The notes: a model not told the origin generated them from the sequence alone. A stretch of 64,000 nt of DNA from Macquaria australasica (GCA_005408345.1 SEMN01000873.1:62001-126000); one strand, 5' to 3'. Positions 1 through 13,205 are shown, numbered from the stretch's first letter. Made by a program: numbers and translations.

Positions 1-234
1 ATATGAAAAATCCTAGTGTCTGGTCCCTCTGTGATCAGTTACAGTCATGCTAAAGCAGTGGAATGAAATGGAGAAAACCTACAGCACCACCAAGTGGAAG
101 ATCAGTGTACAGTTTTTCAGTTCTGTGTTTAAAGACCCTGCTTATACACACAAAGTTTTTTAAATTTACCCTAGCTAGACCTCTAGTCAAATGTCAACAC
201 CTGTGTGAGGGGAGCATAGGTGTGCAGATAGTCA

Positions 235-474
235 TTTTTCAGAGCAGACATTTTGACTTGCCATGGTAGGAAAAACACAGGTGTTTCAAATAACATTAAC
301 AATGGAGCTGTTCTATTCAAGTGTCCCTATAAGCCATGGCAGTGTGACAGTGAGCTTGCATAAACAATACCAGGACCCTGAAACTGAAGCAGTTAAATGG
401 CAACAGCAATTATTAATTTGATTATTTATATCTGTGCTTTTTCCTGTGGCATGTCAAAATGTCTTCAATGAAAA
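235..474. repeat. MITE-like repeat, diverged inverted ends
   Basis: The left end TTTTTCAGAGCAGACATTTT is mirrored at 443-474 by a diverged inverted copy (ATGTCAAAATGTCTTCAATG). The same family, better preserved, lies at 3817-4014. Confidence 0.6.
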
Positions 475-1324
475 AGGCCTACTGTAAAGCCTTCTGAAGC
501 AAGTTTGTGACTTGTGTGACTTTGGCCGCATAAATAAAAGGAAGGCTAGAACTTTGCAGGGTCTCAATGGGGACCCACAGCTCATTTTTGCCTTGGGCCC
601 CCTAGTGATTAATCCAGCCTTTTAAGGCCTATGTCACCCTGTCTGTATGCTGTAAGATTCTAATCATACAGTGCACATTACACCTATCACTGTTATATTT
701 CATTTGACTTTGAATTCATACTGTAGATTTCCACTTCATATTGCTCAAGATAATCACTGGCAAAGTATAAAAAACCCAGAATTTAACAACACTGCTTTGA
801 AGGCACTGTATTTGAATTGGTATTTCTAGGATGTACATGTTATGGTCTATGAAAATATAAAATAATGGAAAATACATTAATATGGACAAATGTAAGTGAT
901 TAACTTTTTAAATGTAATCACTTACATTTGGTTCATGTTGTACAAATTGAGCAAGTCAGGGATCAATTATTAGGCATTTATCTTAGAAAAGCAGAAGCTA
1001 TGGCCATTAGGGGTTATTTGGTAAAAGAACAAAAAGGGGAGAAAATCTGTGAGCACAGATTACTAAACCGAGTGAACAGACTAGAAGTCAATTTTGAAGT
1101 AAGGCTTCTGGAATATGCATAGGGCATATAGAATAAAAGTGGGGAACTATAATTCTTAAAAAAAGTTTTTAAGTAATGCAATACAGTACTTAATTGTCAT
1201 AACTACTAACTGAAAGCACTCACTAATAGCTAGTATACAAAGTTTAAACCAAGGGTTTGTTCAGATTTACTGATCTGCCTTTACTCAAGGTACAACTCAG
1301 AGGGTTATGCAGTAAAGACTGCGG

Positions 1325-1500
1325 CTTAAAGGAACAGTCTGACATTTTAGAAAAATCCTCTTGTTTGACATGTTACCTAGAGTAAGATGAGAAAATTGAC
1401 ATCAGTTTCATCTCTGTTTGTCCAGCACAGAGATAGGACATGATGTGTTTATCCTAGCTTAGCTTATGAAAAAACACACATTTCAGCAACTTGGAAGCTT
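1325..1500. repeat. Dispersed teleost repeat (GGAACAGTC...CTTAGCTTA type)
   Basis: Contains GGAACAGTCTGACATTTTAG, ATGAGAAAATTGACATCAGT and a CTAGCTTAGCTTA block. Related copies lie at about 2965-3130 (reverse) and 55360-55560. The type is very common in teleost introns. Confidence 0.55.
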
Positions 1501-1613
1501 TATACTGACAGAGTCTATATGGATGACCTGACACTGTGGATTAAATTATGTCTACTCAAGAATAATTAACAGTAATGCTGCAGTGTATTTCCTCCCCAGG
1601 TTGCTGGACTCAC

Positions 1614-1784
1614 CGCTGGTTGCAGCTGGCCATTGATGCTTGCTGTGCGGAATGGCGAGTTGGTAGAAAGACGCTTGTCCCACTCACTGGGCCGAGGCTC
1701 CGGTACCGACTCCATGAAACTCCTCTTCAGCTCACTGATGCTAGTGTGGTGACGCATGATCTCAGTCTGTGTTTTATCCAGGTC
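1614..1784 (-). CDS. epb41: epb41 exon: SABD core (171 nt), last exon found in window
   Basis: 57 codons from DLDKTQTEIMRHHTSISELK through ESVPEPRPSEWDKRLSTNSP to INGQLQPA. SISELK..FMESVPEPRPSEWDKRLST is one of the best-conserved 4.1 segments. Acceptor TTGAAG, donor GCG before a perfect GTGAGT. The next exons, encoding the C-terminal domain, were not found in 1-1613. Confidence 0.97.
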
Positions 1785-2964
1785 CTTCAACAAGAACATA
1801 AAAGTCAGAATAGCTAGATGGAAGGCAAATTTAATTGAGTAAGATGTGAAAGGAAGGAGGAGGAGAAGGGAAAAGGAAGTGAAAAGAACATAAGACCATA
1901 TGGAAAATAAATGTTTATATGAGTAAAGAAAGGAGACAAATAGTCAAAAATAATGAAACACCCAGACTGGGTTCTTTAATGCAGAATGGCTTTGTGGTAT
2001 TTCAAAAGCATGTACTTGGATTGAGCCTGCCTATTTCCAATGACATGCTGAGGTTATGGAAGAAGATATTTTTCAGACAAACCAGACACCAGACTGCATT
2101 GGGAGGAATCTGTTTCCTGTGATCTGTGATCCAAATTTCTGCCCAACAGCAGTCACTGTGATTTGGAGTTTACAGCCATTTCTAAATCTCCCTCATGTGG
2201 GTCATGATAACAGAAATAAAGCAGCAGAAGCACAGAGGATGACTCCTGATTAGTGGTTGCTAATAAGGCACTGGTTCACTGGCTCACAGTTTGGTTTTCA
2301 TCAATGTCAGCAAGAGGAGAAGTTTAACAACATCAAACACAGGAGGTGTCCTGTTTCTCTGAAAAACCTGCATACAGTGAGCAGGTCTGACAGAACCAAA
2401 GCAAGGAAGGTGAATGGTGTGCACATTCAACATCGGTTGGGTACAGGTACAGGACAAAGGCAGCATACAAAGGAAAAGGAGAGGTAGTCTGTACACTGAA
2501 TATTGCAAGTTACCAAAAATTTCAGTAAATTAGGAAAGGGAGTGAAAGAAATAAAGTGACTTAGTATATTTATGTATAATCACAACAATGTACAGATTTT
2601 TTATGCTGTTTCCAGGATCAAAAATGAACTTCAGTGTCTACACGGTTTAGGCTACAGCCTTTTTTAGGACAACTATATTTTATGTATATAGTAGTTGTTT
2701 TTGGATGATGAGTGTTATTTTGTATCATGTGATGTCCTTATTGTAGGCAGAGCTGTCAGTTTTGTCAATATATACAGCCTGCTTATTCACATGTTGACCT
2801 GATGAAGACCTTGAAGGTAAAACATTGCATCATTAGCTTTTAGGACATTTGCAGTATTCAGTGTGCAGACTTCTTTTTTCCTTGTGGAATCATAACCATA
2901 AATGTGTTCTGATGCTTTCCTTCGCAATCAAACAGCTTAACAATATTTAAATGCTCTGCTTGCA

Positions 2965-3130
2965 GTCTTTAAGCTGGAAGCAGGGCTAGGGCAGAGCTGG
3001 AAGCTAAGCTAGGCTAAACACGTCCTGGAGCTCCTGGAGATATAATATCTCTGTACTGGACACACAGAGATGAAACTGATCTGCTCTTCAGGGTTTGATG
3101 GTTAAGCTATTTCCTGAAATGTCCGACTGC
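2965..3130. repeat. Dispersed teleost repeat, reverse copy
   Basis: Holds GCTGGAAGCAGGGCTAG, AGCTAAGCTAGGCTAA and GAGATGAAACTGAT in the opposite order to the copies at 1325 and 55360. The rest of the 1785-4968 intron shows nothing besides the MITE at 3817. Confidence 0.5.
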
Positions 3131-3816
3131 TGTTTTAATCATGTACAGCCATCTGAAATAGCAGTGTGATAGTTGCCACCAAGTAGTGAAATAACTACTG
3201 CATATTCAAATTACTATTTTATAGGTGGTAGGCAGGCTGAAAAGATGGCAGGCTGCATTGGAGAAGCAAACACATACAGTACAGACACATGAAGAGGGGT
3301 GTGACATGTCACAGAAGTAGTACGCTGAGGTTGTACCCAGAACCCAGGTATAGTGTGGCTGTAACAAACTAAACTCTGACCTTGAAGAGGCCAAGAAACT
3401 CCATACAGATGATAATTCTCTGAGGGTGTGTCACTATGAGTGACCCCTTTTACACTACATGAAGTCTTTTGAGTCAATATAAAATATATTAATTAATGCA
3501 GCTCTAAAAGGGAAATTCACCAACATGAGCGTTTCCAAGCTGCAGTAATGTAACATGTCATCCCTTTCTTCTGAAATGATATAAACTCAGCAGAGAATGT
3601 CATACAGCACAATGATCACAGTAATCATGGCAACAGAAGTTCAGAGACACAGACAGACAGTAAATACAGCATGAGCATCACCAGGGAGTTAGGTCCATGT
3701 AGTAAATTCATCAAATGAAAAGAGACTGGAGGTCCTCAGGACCAATGAGAAACAACAACAGTGTCCAGAATATGTTAGTGACATCACTGAGACATACATG
3801 TCTTTTTTTTATCTTC

Positions 3817-4014
3817 CTTTTCAGGGCAGACATTTTGACTTTTCAAAGCAGGAAAGCAAATGTGGAACATTAATGATGGCAGCATTCCATTTAAATGATT
3901 TAAATGGCACTGGTATTGTGCTTACTGGGAATCTTAATGGAATGGAGCCATTATTAATGTTATTTATGCCTATGCTTTTCCTGCTTAGAAAAGTCAAAAT
4001 GCCTGCCCTGAAAA
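3817..4014. repeat. MITE-like element with about 35-bp inverted ends
   Basis: TTTTCAGGGCAGACATTTTG at the left is mirrored by CAAAATGCCTGCCCTGAAAA at the right, about 198 bp overall. The interior is AT-rich and noncoding. A 74-codon open frame across it is just the palindrome read through. Confidence 0.75.
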
Positions 4015-4968
4015 TGGTCTAAGACATCATGGCAGAGCAGCAGGCCAGGTACTGAAACTACTCTGTGGCTGGTACACAGGACCATCAGTCTTTAGGAGTC
4101 TTTAACTCCTGTATGTGCATATTCTACAAAACATACACCTTTTTAATTTGTAGTTCAAGTTATTTTAGTTTGGGTTAGATTAATAGTTTTTGTTAAGGTC
4201 AGGCTAAGGTTTTGCTCAGGGTTACACTTACATTCATGTGAAAAATCCAGTCCACGGTTTTTCTCAAATGTTTTAATATATAGTGACTAATAGATAGCAT
4301 TTATTTTTTTCCATTTTATGAGGAAGCAGGAGTCCCCTAGACTCACAGGAGAACAAGAAAAGGTCTGCAAGGTCTGAGAGCTTTGGGTGGGATTTCTGCC
4401 AAAATCTTTTATTTCTAACATCAATCACCTTGACTCTGATGATATAGTTGCATATAGGACATTTTAAACTTATACTGTAGGATTTTTTTTTTCAATATTT
4501 ATGTTTTTACAGGCTATTTTATATTTCATACAGACAGATGGGGTGTACTTGTTTTTCTTGGAGATCCATGTCTTTACATCATTGAAAACAGGCATATACT
4601 GTATATCTTTAACTTCAACAGCAAGTGTATTGTGAGTATCTCAGACAATTTCACTTATGTGTTTGTTTCAGCACCAAAGACCAAGCTGCGTACCAAACTT
4701 GAACCTATGTTAAAAAAAGAGACCTTTCCCAATCATATATTTCATAAAATGAAAATATGAAATGACAAAGACAATGTCAAAGTGAAGTGAAGCTACTTGC
4801 ATGAGAATCAGAGAGGAAAATAGTGCATGCCAAGCCTTTAGGGTTAAGCTGAAAACAAGGCAAGAAATTAAGAGAAACAGAGTTGTCAAAGCAAAAAGAA
4901 AATAAACACAGCGTTCATGCAGGCAGAAAAATGTGACGGCAAGCAGGCAGAAGACTGAAGATACAAAC

Positions 4969-5031
4969 CTCCAACATTAAATTGCTATGTCTGATATAAA
5001 TAGTTTCACCCTCAAGTTTCTTAGCTCTTTT
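4969..5031 (-). CDS. epb41: epb41 cassette exon: SABD 21-residue module (63 nt)
   Basis: Twenty-one codons, KRAKKLEGETIYIRHSNLML plus Glu, acceptor TTCCACAG, donor GAG before GTTTGT. This is the counterpart of mammalian exon 16, whose regulated inclusion in red-cell precursors gives high-affinity spectrin-actin binding. The length is exactly conserved. Phase 0/0 fits a cassette. Upstream and downstream introns are 4.7 and 3.2 kb. Confidence 0.95.
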
Positions 5032-6189
5032 CTGTGGAAAATTAGGAAAAGGGGGAGAGCTGGTTGGAAATAATTCAGAATTCATTCAGACATTTTAATA
5101 TTTGATTTGCAATGGAATCCAATGAGCAGCACTGACCATGGCGATGAGATGAATCACAAAAAATAAAAGAGCTACGTGGCTGCAGGAACACAGAGCGTGG
5201 TTTGCAATTCCCAGTGTGCCCAGCTCAGTGGGGGGACAGCTGAGGAATTCAGCTACATACACACCAGTCATGTGTTTGAGAAGCCAGGCAGATACACACT
5301 CACTGCTGTGAGTAGAAGTCACATGCTGTGCATGCAGAGGCTGCTGCAGTGCAGTGCAATGTACATGAGGGGGAGCATCAGTGTGTGTCTGCTTGTCACT
5401 TCAGGAATTTGCATATTTAAAATAAAAACAATTCATAGTCACAATTTTCACATTTCAACTGTCTTGATGGATTGATAAAAAATTGTAAAATTTCAAAAGT
5501 GACTGACTAGCTGATTGACATAAATAAGCTTATTTGTGTACATTCTGACTTCTGGGGGTAACTTACTTCAAGACTGCTAGAATTAGGCTGAGTATATTTA
5601 CTTTTCATATAGGCATTTCTCTGCTTGACTGTCTGCTGTGTTGGTTAACAAATCATTTAGTCTAATTGTGCACTGTGCTTGTGGTGTTAGTAGCCTTTAA
5701 TCTGATTGGAGGCTTGTGGCATCTGTTTTATTGAATTTTAACCATTAGTATTAGTAAATTGTGCTGTGTCAGGTAACTATCAGTTAGTCTGTTGTTATAC
5801 TCTTGGTATATACATTATATTCATTATATTCTATAACTATAACTAGGCTTACCTGCACCTAGGGTTTCTGAACAAATCTGAAACCAGCGTAGGGTTAAAA
5901 AAACCTTATACTTAAAACAGTTTAGGATTTTTAGAAATCACACCTCTTTCCTGATCAGTATAACTGTTGTTTATTTGTTGAGCTGTCAGTGGAAACAAGT
6001 TGCTATTGCCAGGTCATCACAAGGGGTAATTGTATTGCAAATTAACAGGGGGTGTGGTTAACACTTCTGTAGCCAAATGAGCAATCCGTACTTGTGTTTA
6101 AAATGTCACTCCTCATATGAAGCAGCAGTCTCATCATACAAAGACCCCAAAAACTCTTTTCTATCTTCTCTACCCTCCTAGAGTGACCC

Positions 6190-7258
6190 CTTATACCCCT
6201 CAAAGAAACCCACACTCAACCCTTCTGATGTAAAGAATTACAGACCTGTCTCTCTTCTTATATTTCTTTCTAAAACACTTGAGTGTGCTGTCTTCACTCA
6301 ACTTTGTGCAACCTTCTTGACCCCCACCAGTCTGGTTTCAAGGCAGGCCACTTAACTGAGACTGCCCTTCTTGCCATCACAGAAGAACTCCACACTGCTA
6401 GAGCAGCCTCCCTCTCCTCTGTCATCATCCTGCTGGACCTTTGAGCAGGGTTTGACACAGTGAACTACCAGATCCTCCTCTCCACCTTCCAAGAACTGGG
6501 AGTCTCAGGATCTGCACTCTCCCTCTTCACAACCTAGAACCGTACTTGCAGGGTAACTCAGGGTTCTGTTCTGGGTCCCCTCCTCACATGGCTTTTCCTA
6601 CCAAAGCTGTGCAAATGACACTCAACTAATTCTGTCTTTTCCCTGGTCTGAAACCCAGATGGCAGGACGAATCTCTGCATGTCTATCTGACATCTCTCAG
6701 TGGATGTCTACACACCACCTGAAGCTCAACCCCAACAAGACTGAGCTGCTCTTCCTTCCAGGGAAGGCATCTCCCATCCATGATCTCATCATGCATTACC
6801 ATTACTGTGGTATCCTCAGCTCTAACTGTACTCGCTCCAGGTGTGCCTGCATGTGTCATCCGACCTCTGCAGCTCATCCAGAATGCAGCAGCCTGGCTGG
6901 TCTTTAACCTACCTAAGTTCTCCCACACTACACCACTCCTCTGCACCCTGCACTGGCTACTGGTGGCTGCTCGAATGCGATTCAAGACACTGGTACTTGC
7001 CCACCGTACTGCAAATGGCTCCTGCCCATCCTACATCCAGGACATGGTCAAATCATACACCCCAGCCCATCCACTATGCTCTGCTACTGCCAATCAGCTT
7101 GCTACTCCCTCACTACTGTTTGCATCAGGACAGCAAAAACTCTTCACATCCTCTGTCGCAGACTGTAAACTCATCTGTTCAGACTGCAATCCCAAAAAAC
7201 TCTTCCTTTATCTCTTATTGTTTCTAAATGTACCACTTGAGGCAGTTCAGCATATTTG
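6190..7258 (+). mobile_element. LINE remnant (L2/CR1-like) with decayed reverse transcriptase
   Basis: Broken frames read in order SLLIFLSKTLE, ILLDL-AGFDTVNYQILLST, QGSVLGPLL, WMSTHHLKLNPNKTELLFLP and RPLQLIQNAAAWLVFNLPKF, the RT and C-terminal signatures of fish L2/CR1-clade elements. The catalytic YADD block is missing, with an internal deletion near 6590-6650. Stops and frameshifts are many, so it is dead. The 5' part (endonuclease) is absent. Confidence 0.85.
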
Positions 7259-7284
7259 ATTAAGTTGATGTACTTGCATAAGTA

Positions 7285-8085
7285 CTTGGAATCTTGGAGT
7301 TACCTTTGATCAGGATATGTCCTTTAACTCCCACATAAAACAAACTTCAAGGACTGCCTGTTTTCACTTACATAACATTGCAAAAATCAGGCACATCCTG
7401 TCTCAAAAAGATGCAGAAAAACTAGTCCATGCATTTGTTACATCTAGGCTGGATTATTGCAACTCTCTATTATCAGGCTGCCCAAATAAGTCCTTTGATA
7501 CTCTCCAGCTGATTCAGAATGCTGCGGCACGTTTACTGACAAGAACCAGGAAAAGAGATCATATTTCTCCAATATTAGCTTCTCTACACTGGCTCCCTGT
7601 AAAATCCAGAATAGAATTTAAAATCCTTCTCCTCACCTACAAAGCCCTAAATGGTCAGGCACCATCATATCTTAAAGAGCTCATAGTACCCTATTACCCC
7701 ACTAGAGCACTGCGCTCCCAGAATGCAGGGTTCCTTGTGGTTCCTAGAGTCTCTAAAAGTAGAATGGGAGCCAGAGCCTTCAGCTATCAAGCTCCTCTCC
7801 TGTGGAACCAGATCCCAGTTTGTGTACGGGAGGCAGACACCCTCCTCACATTTAAGAGTAGGCTTAAGACTTTCCTCTTTGATAAAGCTTACAGTAGGGC
7901 TGACTCAGGTGAGGTTTCTACCTGTTAAAAGGGAGTTTTTCCTTGCCACTGTTGCCTAGTGCTTGCTCATGGTGGGAACTGTTGTGTCTGTAAATACAGA
8001 GTCGGTCTAGACCTGCTCTATATATCATAACTTTGTTATGATATGGTGCTATATAAATAAAACTGAATTGAATTGAATTGAATAA
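7285..8085 (+). mobile_element. LINE 3' end (L2/CR1-like), C-terminal ORF2 and GAATT tail
   Basis: An open frame at 7317-7928 encodes the C-terminal part of ORF2: HILSQKDAEKLVHAFVTSRL, DYCNSLLSG, NAAARLLTRTRKRDHISPIL and GARAFSYQAPLLWNQIP. The noncoding 3' end follows, with TCATGGTGGGAACTGTTG and TATATAAATAAAACTGAATT, then a short GAATT repeat tail. It is 5'-truncated at NLGVTFDQD. The same family recurs at 23190-24450, 27690-28060, 37793, 44821 and 57422. Confidence 0.9.
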
Positions 8086-8509
8086 TTCTTGCAATTCTTC
8101 GGTTGTATCCACATGGTTGAATGCACTTATTGCAAGTCGCTTTGGATAAAAGTGTCAGCTAAATAAATGTAATGTGTTTAGAAAAATGTGACCTACACAT
8201 TTTATGTTTAAACTGCTCATGTATACCAGTGTACAACTTAAACACATCCCTGACTCTATGGCTGCCAGCAAATACATTCAAAGTAGGTGTTTAGACAGGA
8301 AAATGGTAAGACTGCAACCTAAAAAATACCCAAAACAGTTTGGCCTGGATTGCCGACTGAACTTTAGCATACAACCCTTCATTCACAACCCTCAAATACA
8401 CCAGTACTAGTCAACTAGGTAATGTGATTAGTTTGGGGGTGTGCACTATATGTTTCTTTTAGAGCCTGACCAAAACGTTGGCATAATTGATATTTTCAGT
8501 CAATTTAAA

Positions 8510-8580
8510 CCTGCAATAACAGATTTTGGGGGCAGCAGATTCAAGCTGTGAACACAACATTTACAAATCATCAGTCTGTT
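8510..8580. repeat. Dispersed repeat shared with 21598-21690
   Basis: AACCTGCAATAAC, a GGGGGCAGCAGA / GGGGACAGCAGA block and GTGAACACAACATT occur in the same order at both places. No coding signal. Confidence 0.6.
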
Positions 8581-9689
8581 TATTTCATTTCAATATCCTA
8601 AAATCTATGGTATTAAAGTTCCTTTTGGTGAAATCTACATCAGGTCATCACATGTGACACATAAGCTGACAGACTGTTCTCATTTGTTTACTATGACGGA
8701 AATTTAAAATAAACACAGTAATATTTTGTCTTATTTCTGCATGAAATTATGACTTATTTATATGATGGGTTTATGTTAAAAAAAGAATATCCCTCAATAT
8801 ATTGTTAGCAGATTTGTAAACTCTCATATATTACTATCGGGTATGTTTACTTTGTGTCATGTTGTGTCTGCACCCACCATGACTTACAAGATCCTTCATT
8901 TGGCTTCGATGCAAATGAATAGACACATCTATATGCAATATAGACAATAAATGTTATTGACTTGCAGACACATATTTAACAGCAGTTTAAGAACTCTGGA
9001 AAAATACTGCTAGCCCATCACTATACTGTACCATGAGAAGACCAGTTGTTGGCTTGTCTTCTGTAGTTTCTTCCTGCAGATTATTATTATTTCTTTTATT
9101 ATATTTTTTTCCTATTCTGATTATGTTCCTACAAAGCTACAAACTGCTTCCCACTTTAAACAAAGCCATTGCAAAATCAAGCATTTTTGGTCACATTAAT
9201 TATAGAAACATGTGCAAAAGGAGGGAGTGATTAATCAATCAATGGGGCTTTTTCTGAACAGAAATGAACACGTGAGTATATGTAGCAACCAAAGGTGTCC
9301 TCCCCCTTACAAATGTTATTGTGTAAACCAATATACCAATGTTTGCTTCTGGAGAAGGAGAAACCAAGTTTTATATGAGGAAAACACAGTTTTGTCAAAT
9401 AGCTGCAGGGAATGACAGTGACCAAATAATAACTTGCACAATGGATTGATTTCTCCCTGATCCAACAGCAAGTTCTTGTACAGCTGATAGGACATTTACA
9501 AGCCTTCACAGAAAGACAAACAGCCACAAATCATAAAATGATCAAGAGAATAAAGCACTTGGTGTCTCTGCAATGGAAAATATCACTTGTTAGACAACAG
9601 AAAAGCAAATTAAAAGTCTCTTTATGTGTAACTGATGCAGGGATGAGGATGGTGAGACAGCAGGAACACTGGCTCAGGAGCATGCTAAC

Positions 9690-9725
9690 CTTTCTCATTC
9701 GCACCATCTCCATCTTTGTTTTGTC
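9690..9725 (-). CDS. epb41: epb41 microexon: SABD cassette (36 nt)
   Basis: Twelve codons, DKTKMEMVRMRK, flanked by TCCTCAG and GTTAGC. It matches the end of the mammalian 14-residue cassette (EKTEDLIRMRK) next to the 21-residue cassette. Phase 0 at both ends, so it can be skipped without a frameshift. Confidence 0.88.
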
Positions 9726-11365
9726 CTGAGGAGAGTGCTGTTCCCCCATCACAGGAAATACATAGTTACTGTATGTTAAGGTCCTGTTTCAGTCTAACTC
9801 AACAACAAACCATTTGTAATAAAATAAAAAAATAAAAAAACAACTTCAACTTTCAAGTGATCTAACACTATGAAAAACGGACTGAATATACAACTTCACT
9901 ATCTCAACTATACTGAAAAAACATTTCACAAATGCTGCTTTTGTCAAAAACTGATAATCGTGCAAAAGATTGTATATCGTAAATTCTCAAATAAAAAACA
10001 GTATTAAAATGATGGCCAAGTGGCGAGCATAAACAAATAAAGGCAGGTTCCTAAGAAATAAATTCGGCATAATTCTGCCTAATGGACATTTTCACATCAC
10101 GCTAGCATTTCTCTTTTTAGGAGAACTACTTTGCTTATGACACTACCATGAGACAGTATAAATTTGTCAGCCATCACAAATTTTGTTTGTTTATCTCTGG
10201 CAGTATTAGGCCATTGTTGGCAATATTGCTAATCAATTATCAGACAGATTTTTGGCAATATTAGACTTTTATATTATTTCACATCACTACAATTCAGGAC
10301 TTTGTTTTTAGCTAATGCAGAAAATTTAATGTGTGAATAATCAGACATTTTGTCTGGCCATCAACAATTGAAACTAATGTTCCAGTAAAATATACAATTA
10401 CATTTGTCGTAATAGAGGATTTTATCATGCACCAAGCAAACAAACCTGGCTCTTTTTCTCTCTTTCCCCATTGGCAGTGGTCACAGAGGGGGAGTGCCTC
10501 CGCTCTCTCCTGGCCACTGCCTGGTAGCACAGACAAAGCTCACACATCAGGATAAATTCCAAGCACAACCAGGGCTAAAACCTTCCACAAAACATTGCTT
10601 TCATAAAGACTCCTACACTACAGTGAGGTATAATAGGCTCCATGTGAACATTTAAAACAATAGTTCAACATTATTTTGCAAAGAAAACAAATAAGTGCAT
10701 TTATCAAAATGTTGAAGTATTCCTTTAAGACTGGCAATTGTTTTTAATTACAGTTTGGAAGGTTGAAAACATTTTCAAAACCTGTAGCTATGAAAGAATG
10801 TTTTTCAAAAATTGAAACTTTCCTCCTGTTGGTAGGCAAATTATTCATTAGACAGTGGCCTTACAAGTCAAGTGGTCTTATTTTACATAGGCAAAACCAC
10901 CATTACTTTCCTTTTCGTGACTTTTTTTGTTCTCTTTTTATCCTATTATTCCTTATTTAACTTACTGCATACAGTACATTTCATCTCACTATTTATATTC
11001 ATACCTCTGAGTGAGTGGCTTTGAGTATTGATCTATTAGTACCTTGACATTGCTTGAATTCAAGGTCTTACTAACTCAGTCACTCCAATGGGGCCAGGTA
11101 CGCTCCTTCAGTTTTACCGTAAACGTGTGGCACTCATACAATGTGCATACATAGGATAATTGTATACTTTCATGACTGTGAATTTGACCATTTGGACTGT
11201 CTACCAAAAACTCACTGTATTTCTTTGTCAATAACCTCTTCTCTCTGGCCTGATCTCTGATTATAGGTGTCCTGTAACTTTCCCTTTTTTGTTCAGTAAT
11301 GAACAGAGTGAAAGCTTGATAGTACCTAAAACACATCTGGTGACGTAAAGGACAGTTTCCATTAC
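9726..11365. other. epb41 intron, nothing recognised
   Basis: AT-rich sequence without a recognisable gene or strong repeat. A short TTTATCAAAATGTTGAAGTA block near 10705 resembles ends of the dispersed teleost repeat noted at 1325. Confidence 0.5.
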
Positions 11366-11613
11366 CTTGATTTCTGGAGTGGATTCTGGTCTGGGGCTAT
11401 GGCTCTTGGTGTACTCAGTTGGCTGACTCTGCGCCTTTACCTCTGCCTTCCTGCCTGCAGAGCGGTGGCCTTTGGGTGTGGAGCCGTCATGGTGGTCAGA
11501 GTGAGGCAGGGTGGGTAGCAGTGGTGACGGGGTAGCCTCCCCAGGATACACCGGTGACATAACAGGGGCGCTGACCGGACGACTGGATTTATTGTCAGGA
11601 GTGGACACCATGG
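11366..11613 (-). CDS. epb41: epb41 exon: hinge between FERM-FA and SABD (248 nt)
   Basis: Completes Ala, then MVSTPDNKSSRPVSAPVMSP and 62 more residues rich in Pro, Ser and His, ending PRPESTPEIK. RPVSAP matches the RPTSAP motif of mammalian 4.1R; the rest is poorly conserved, as expected for a flexible hinge. Acceptor CACTCCAG, donor AAG before GTAATG. Ends in phase 0, as the next cassette needs. Confidence 0.92.
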
Positions 11614-12449
11614 CTGGAGTGGACAGAGTGGAGAAGAAACCAGAAACAGAAAAACATATAAATGAGATACACTATACTGTGAATTCAGTCGTATTAAAAC
11701 ACAGTACAGGTGATCACAGAGAGCAGGAAGGGACTTTATGAAGGAGCAACTACCACACCTGGAGGTTGAAGCCAGGTGCTTAGCATTACTCTATGGTCCA
11801 CCAGTTAGGCTGCTAACCAGGAGGCTGATTCTGTCACTGGTGCGTGGATGGCATATCTTTGTATTTTTGTACATAAAGCGAAGAGGGCATTACACAAATT
11901 TATTGTCACATTAATCTAATTAATAGCTGAAGTTCCTTGAAAGTACAGTTCAGTTTTTGCTGCAGCTATGTTTGTGAAGTGTTCATTCAAGAATAGTTCG
12001 CATTATTGTCTTGTTTATATTATATCTGCCATACACTGTATGAAGCCCCAGCGTACAACAATCCAGACAAGTGGGCAACAAACCAGTGTTATTAACATTT
12101 CACCAGGAGGATGATGTTTCATTTCATTAGGTGATGGAGCCAGGTTGAGGGAGTGGTGTGTAACATAACATGAGTCAGTGAGATACTGACACTTTGCGGA
12201 GCAGGACTTCCCCTGTACCTGGGCAGGTGTCTTCACTGTGCCAGTGAGAAGACTTCAGACACATCCATCAGCTGATGGAAGAAGGAAGGCCACAATGTGA
12301 CAGCCTCATCCCTCACCCCTAAACCATTATTTCTTTTCCTCTGGGCATCCCCACTACCTGTGAGGGTTGCAGTGATGGGCCATTAGTGGAAAAGGAGATG
12401 TTCTTACAGTTTGATTATTTATTGCTTAGGTAAACCAGTCAAATTAACC

Positions 12450-12490
12450 CCCCCACACACACACACACACACACACACAAAAAAAAAAAG
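12450..12490. repeat. (CA)n microsatellite followed by poly-A
   Basis: About 12 CA dinucleotides between CCCCC and a run of A. Confidence 0.95.
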
Positions 12491-13067
12491 GTTGTAAATG
12501 TGTTAAAACAACGTTTTCAGGTTGTTTTTGTAAAGATCTAAACTCCCACACTGCTGACTGAGACATCCATCAAATCTCTATTTTATGATCATTAAGTTGT
12601 CTGACAAAATAAACACCACTGCAGACGCAGACTCACACACACAGTTTTCCCATGACTAAACAATATCGAATACTTCCCTAAGTTTTGCATCAGATTTCGG
12701 AATGCTAAATATAGCCTATATTTAGGCCATTAAAACTGGCCATCCCGATTTTGACTGAGCATTGAACTAAGCAGTCAGTCACAATCTGGAGTGAACATGC
12801 ACCAGTCCGAAAAATGCAATTTACATTACATTACAGAGTACACACAATCACAGTGACAGGCTGTCAGTAAAAATAAACAATATTTACTTTTTGCATGAAC
12901 CCTGGACATTTTAATGACTTGTGTTTTTATTTCCTGGTAAACTCGTGGTTGTTTTACAGTGACCATCACACTCTGAGTCACTGTGGGAAAGAGTTTTTAT
13001 TGTGTGTATGTGTAGAAGGAAGGGACTACAGCTTGCATTGCATTGTACAACCTTGTGTTGTATAAGT

Positions 13068-13205
13068 AAGGGATAATGCCTGACAAGGTGTCCATTATCA
13101 GGAATTAATGGACAAGGGGCGGCGAGAAACGTTCGACGCATGGAAATTTGCCTTTGTGCAGTCCATTCATTCCTGATTATGGACACCTCGTCAGGCATTA
13201 TCCCG
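13068..13205. repeat. Hairpin MITE with about 36-bp arms
   Basis: GGGATAATGCCTGACAAGGT at 13071 is mirrored by a near-perfect inverted copy ending GTCAGGCATTATCCC at 13204. A shorter internal palindrome (GTCCATTATCAGGAATTAATGGAC split by one arm) also lies here. A related copy is at 19214-19290. Confidence 0.8.

Larger units (their letters stand above)
1..1613. other. epb41 intron, mostly plain AT-rich sequence
   Basis: Apart from the MITE-like repeat at 235-474 and a dispersed teleost repeat at about 1325-1500 I see no coding or RNA signal. Short open frames here lack splice sites and family resemblance. Confidence 0.6.

Noticed and set aside
6659..7259. Plus-strand ORFs as host genes
   Set aside because: They match LINE ORF2 segments and are interrupted by stops and frameshifts.
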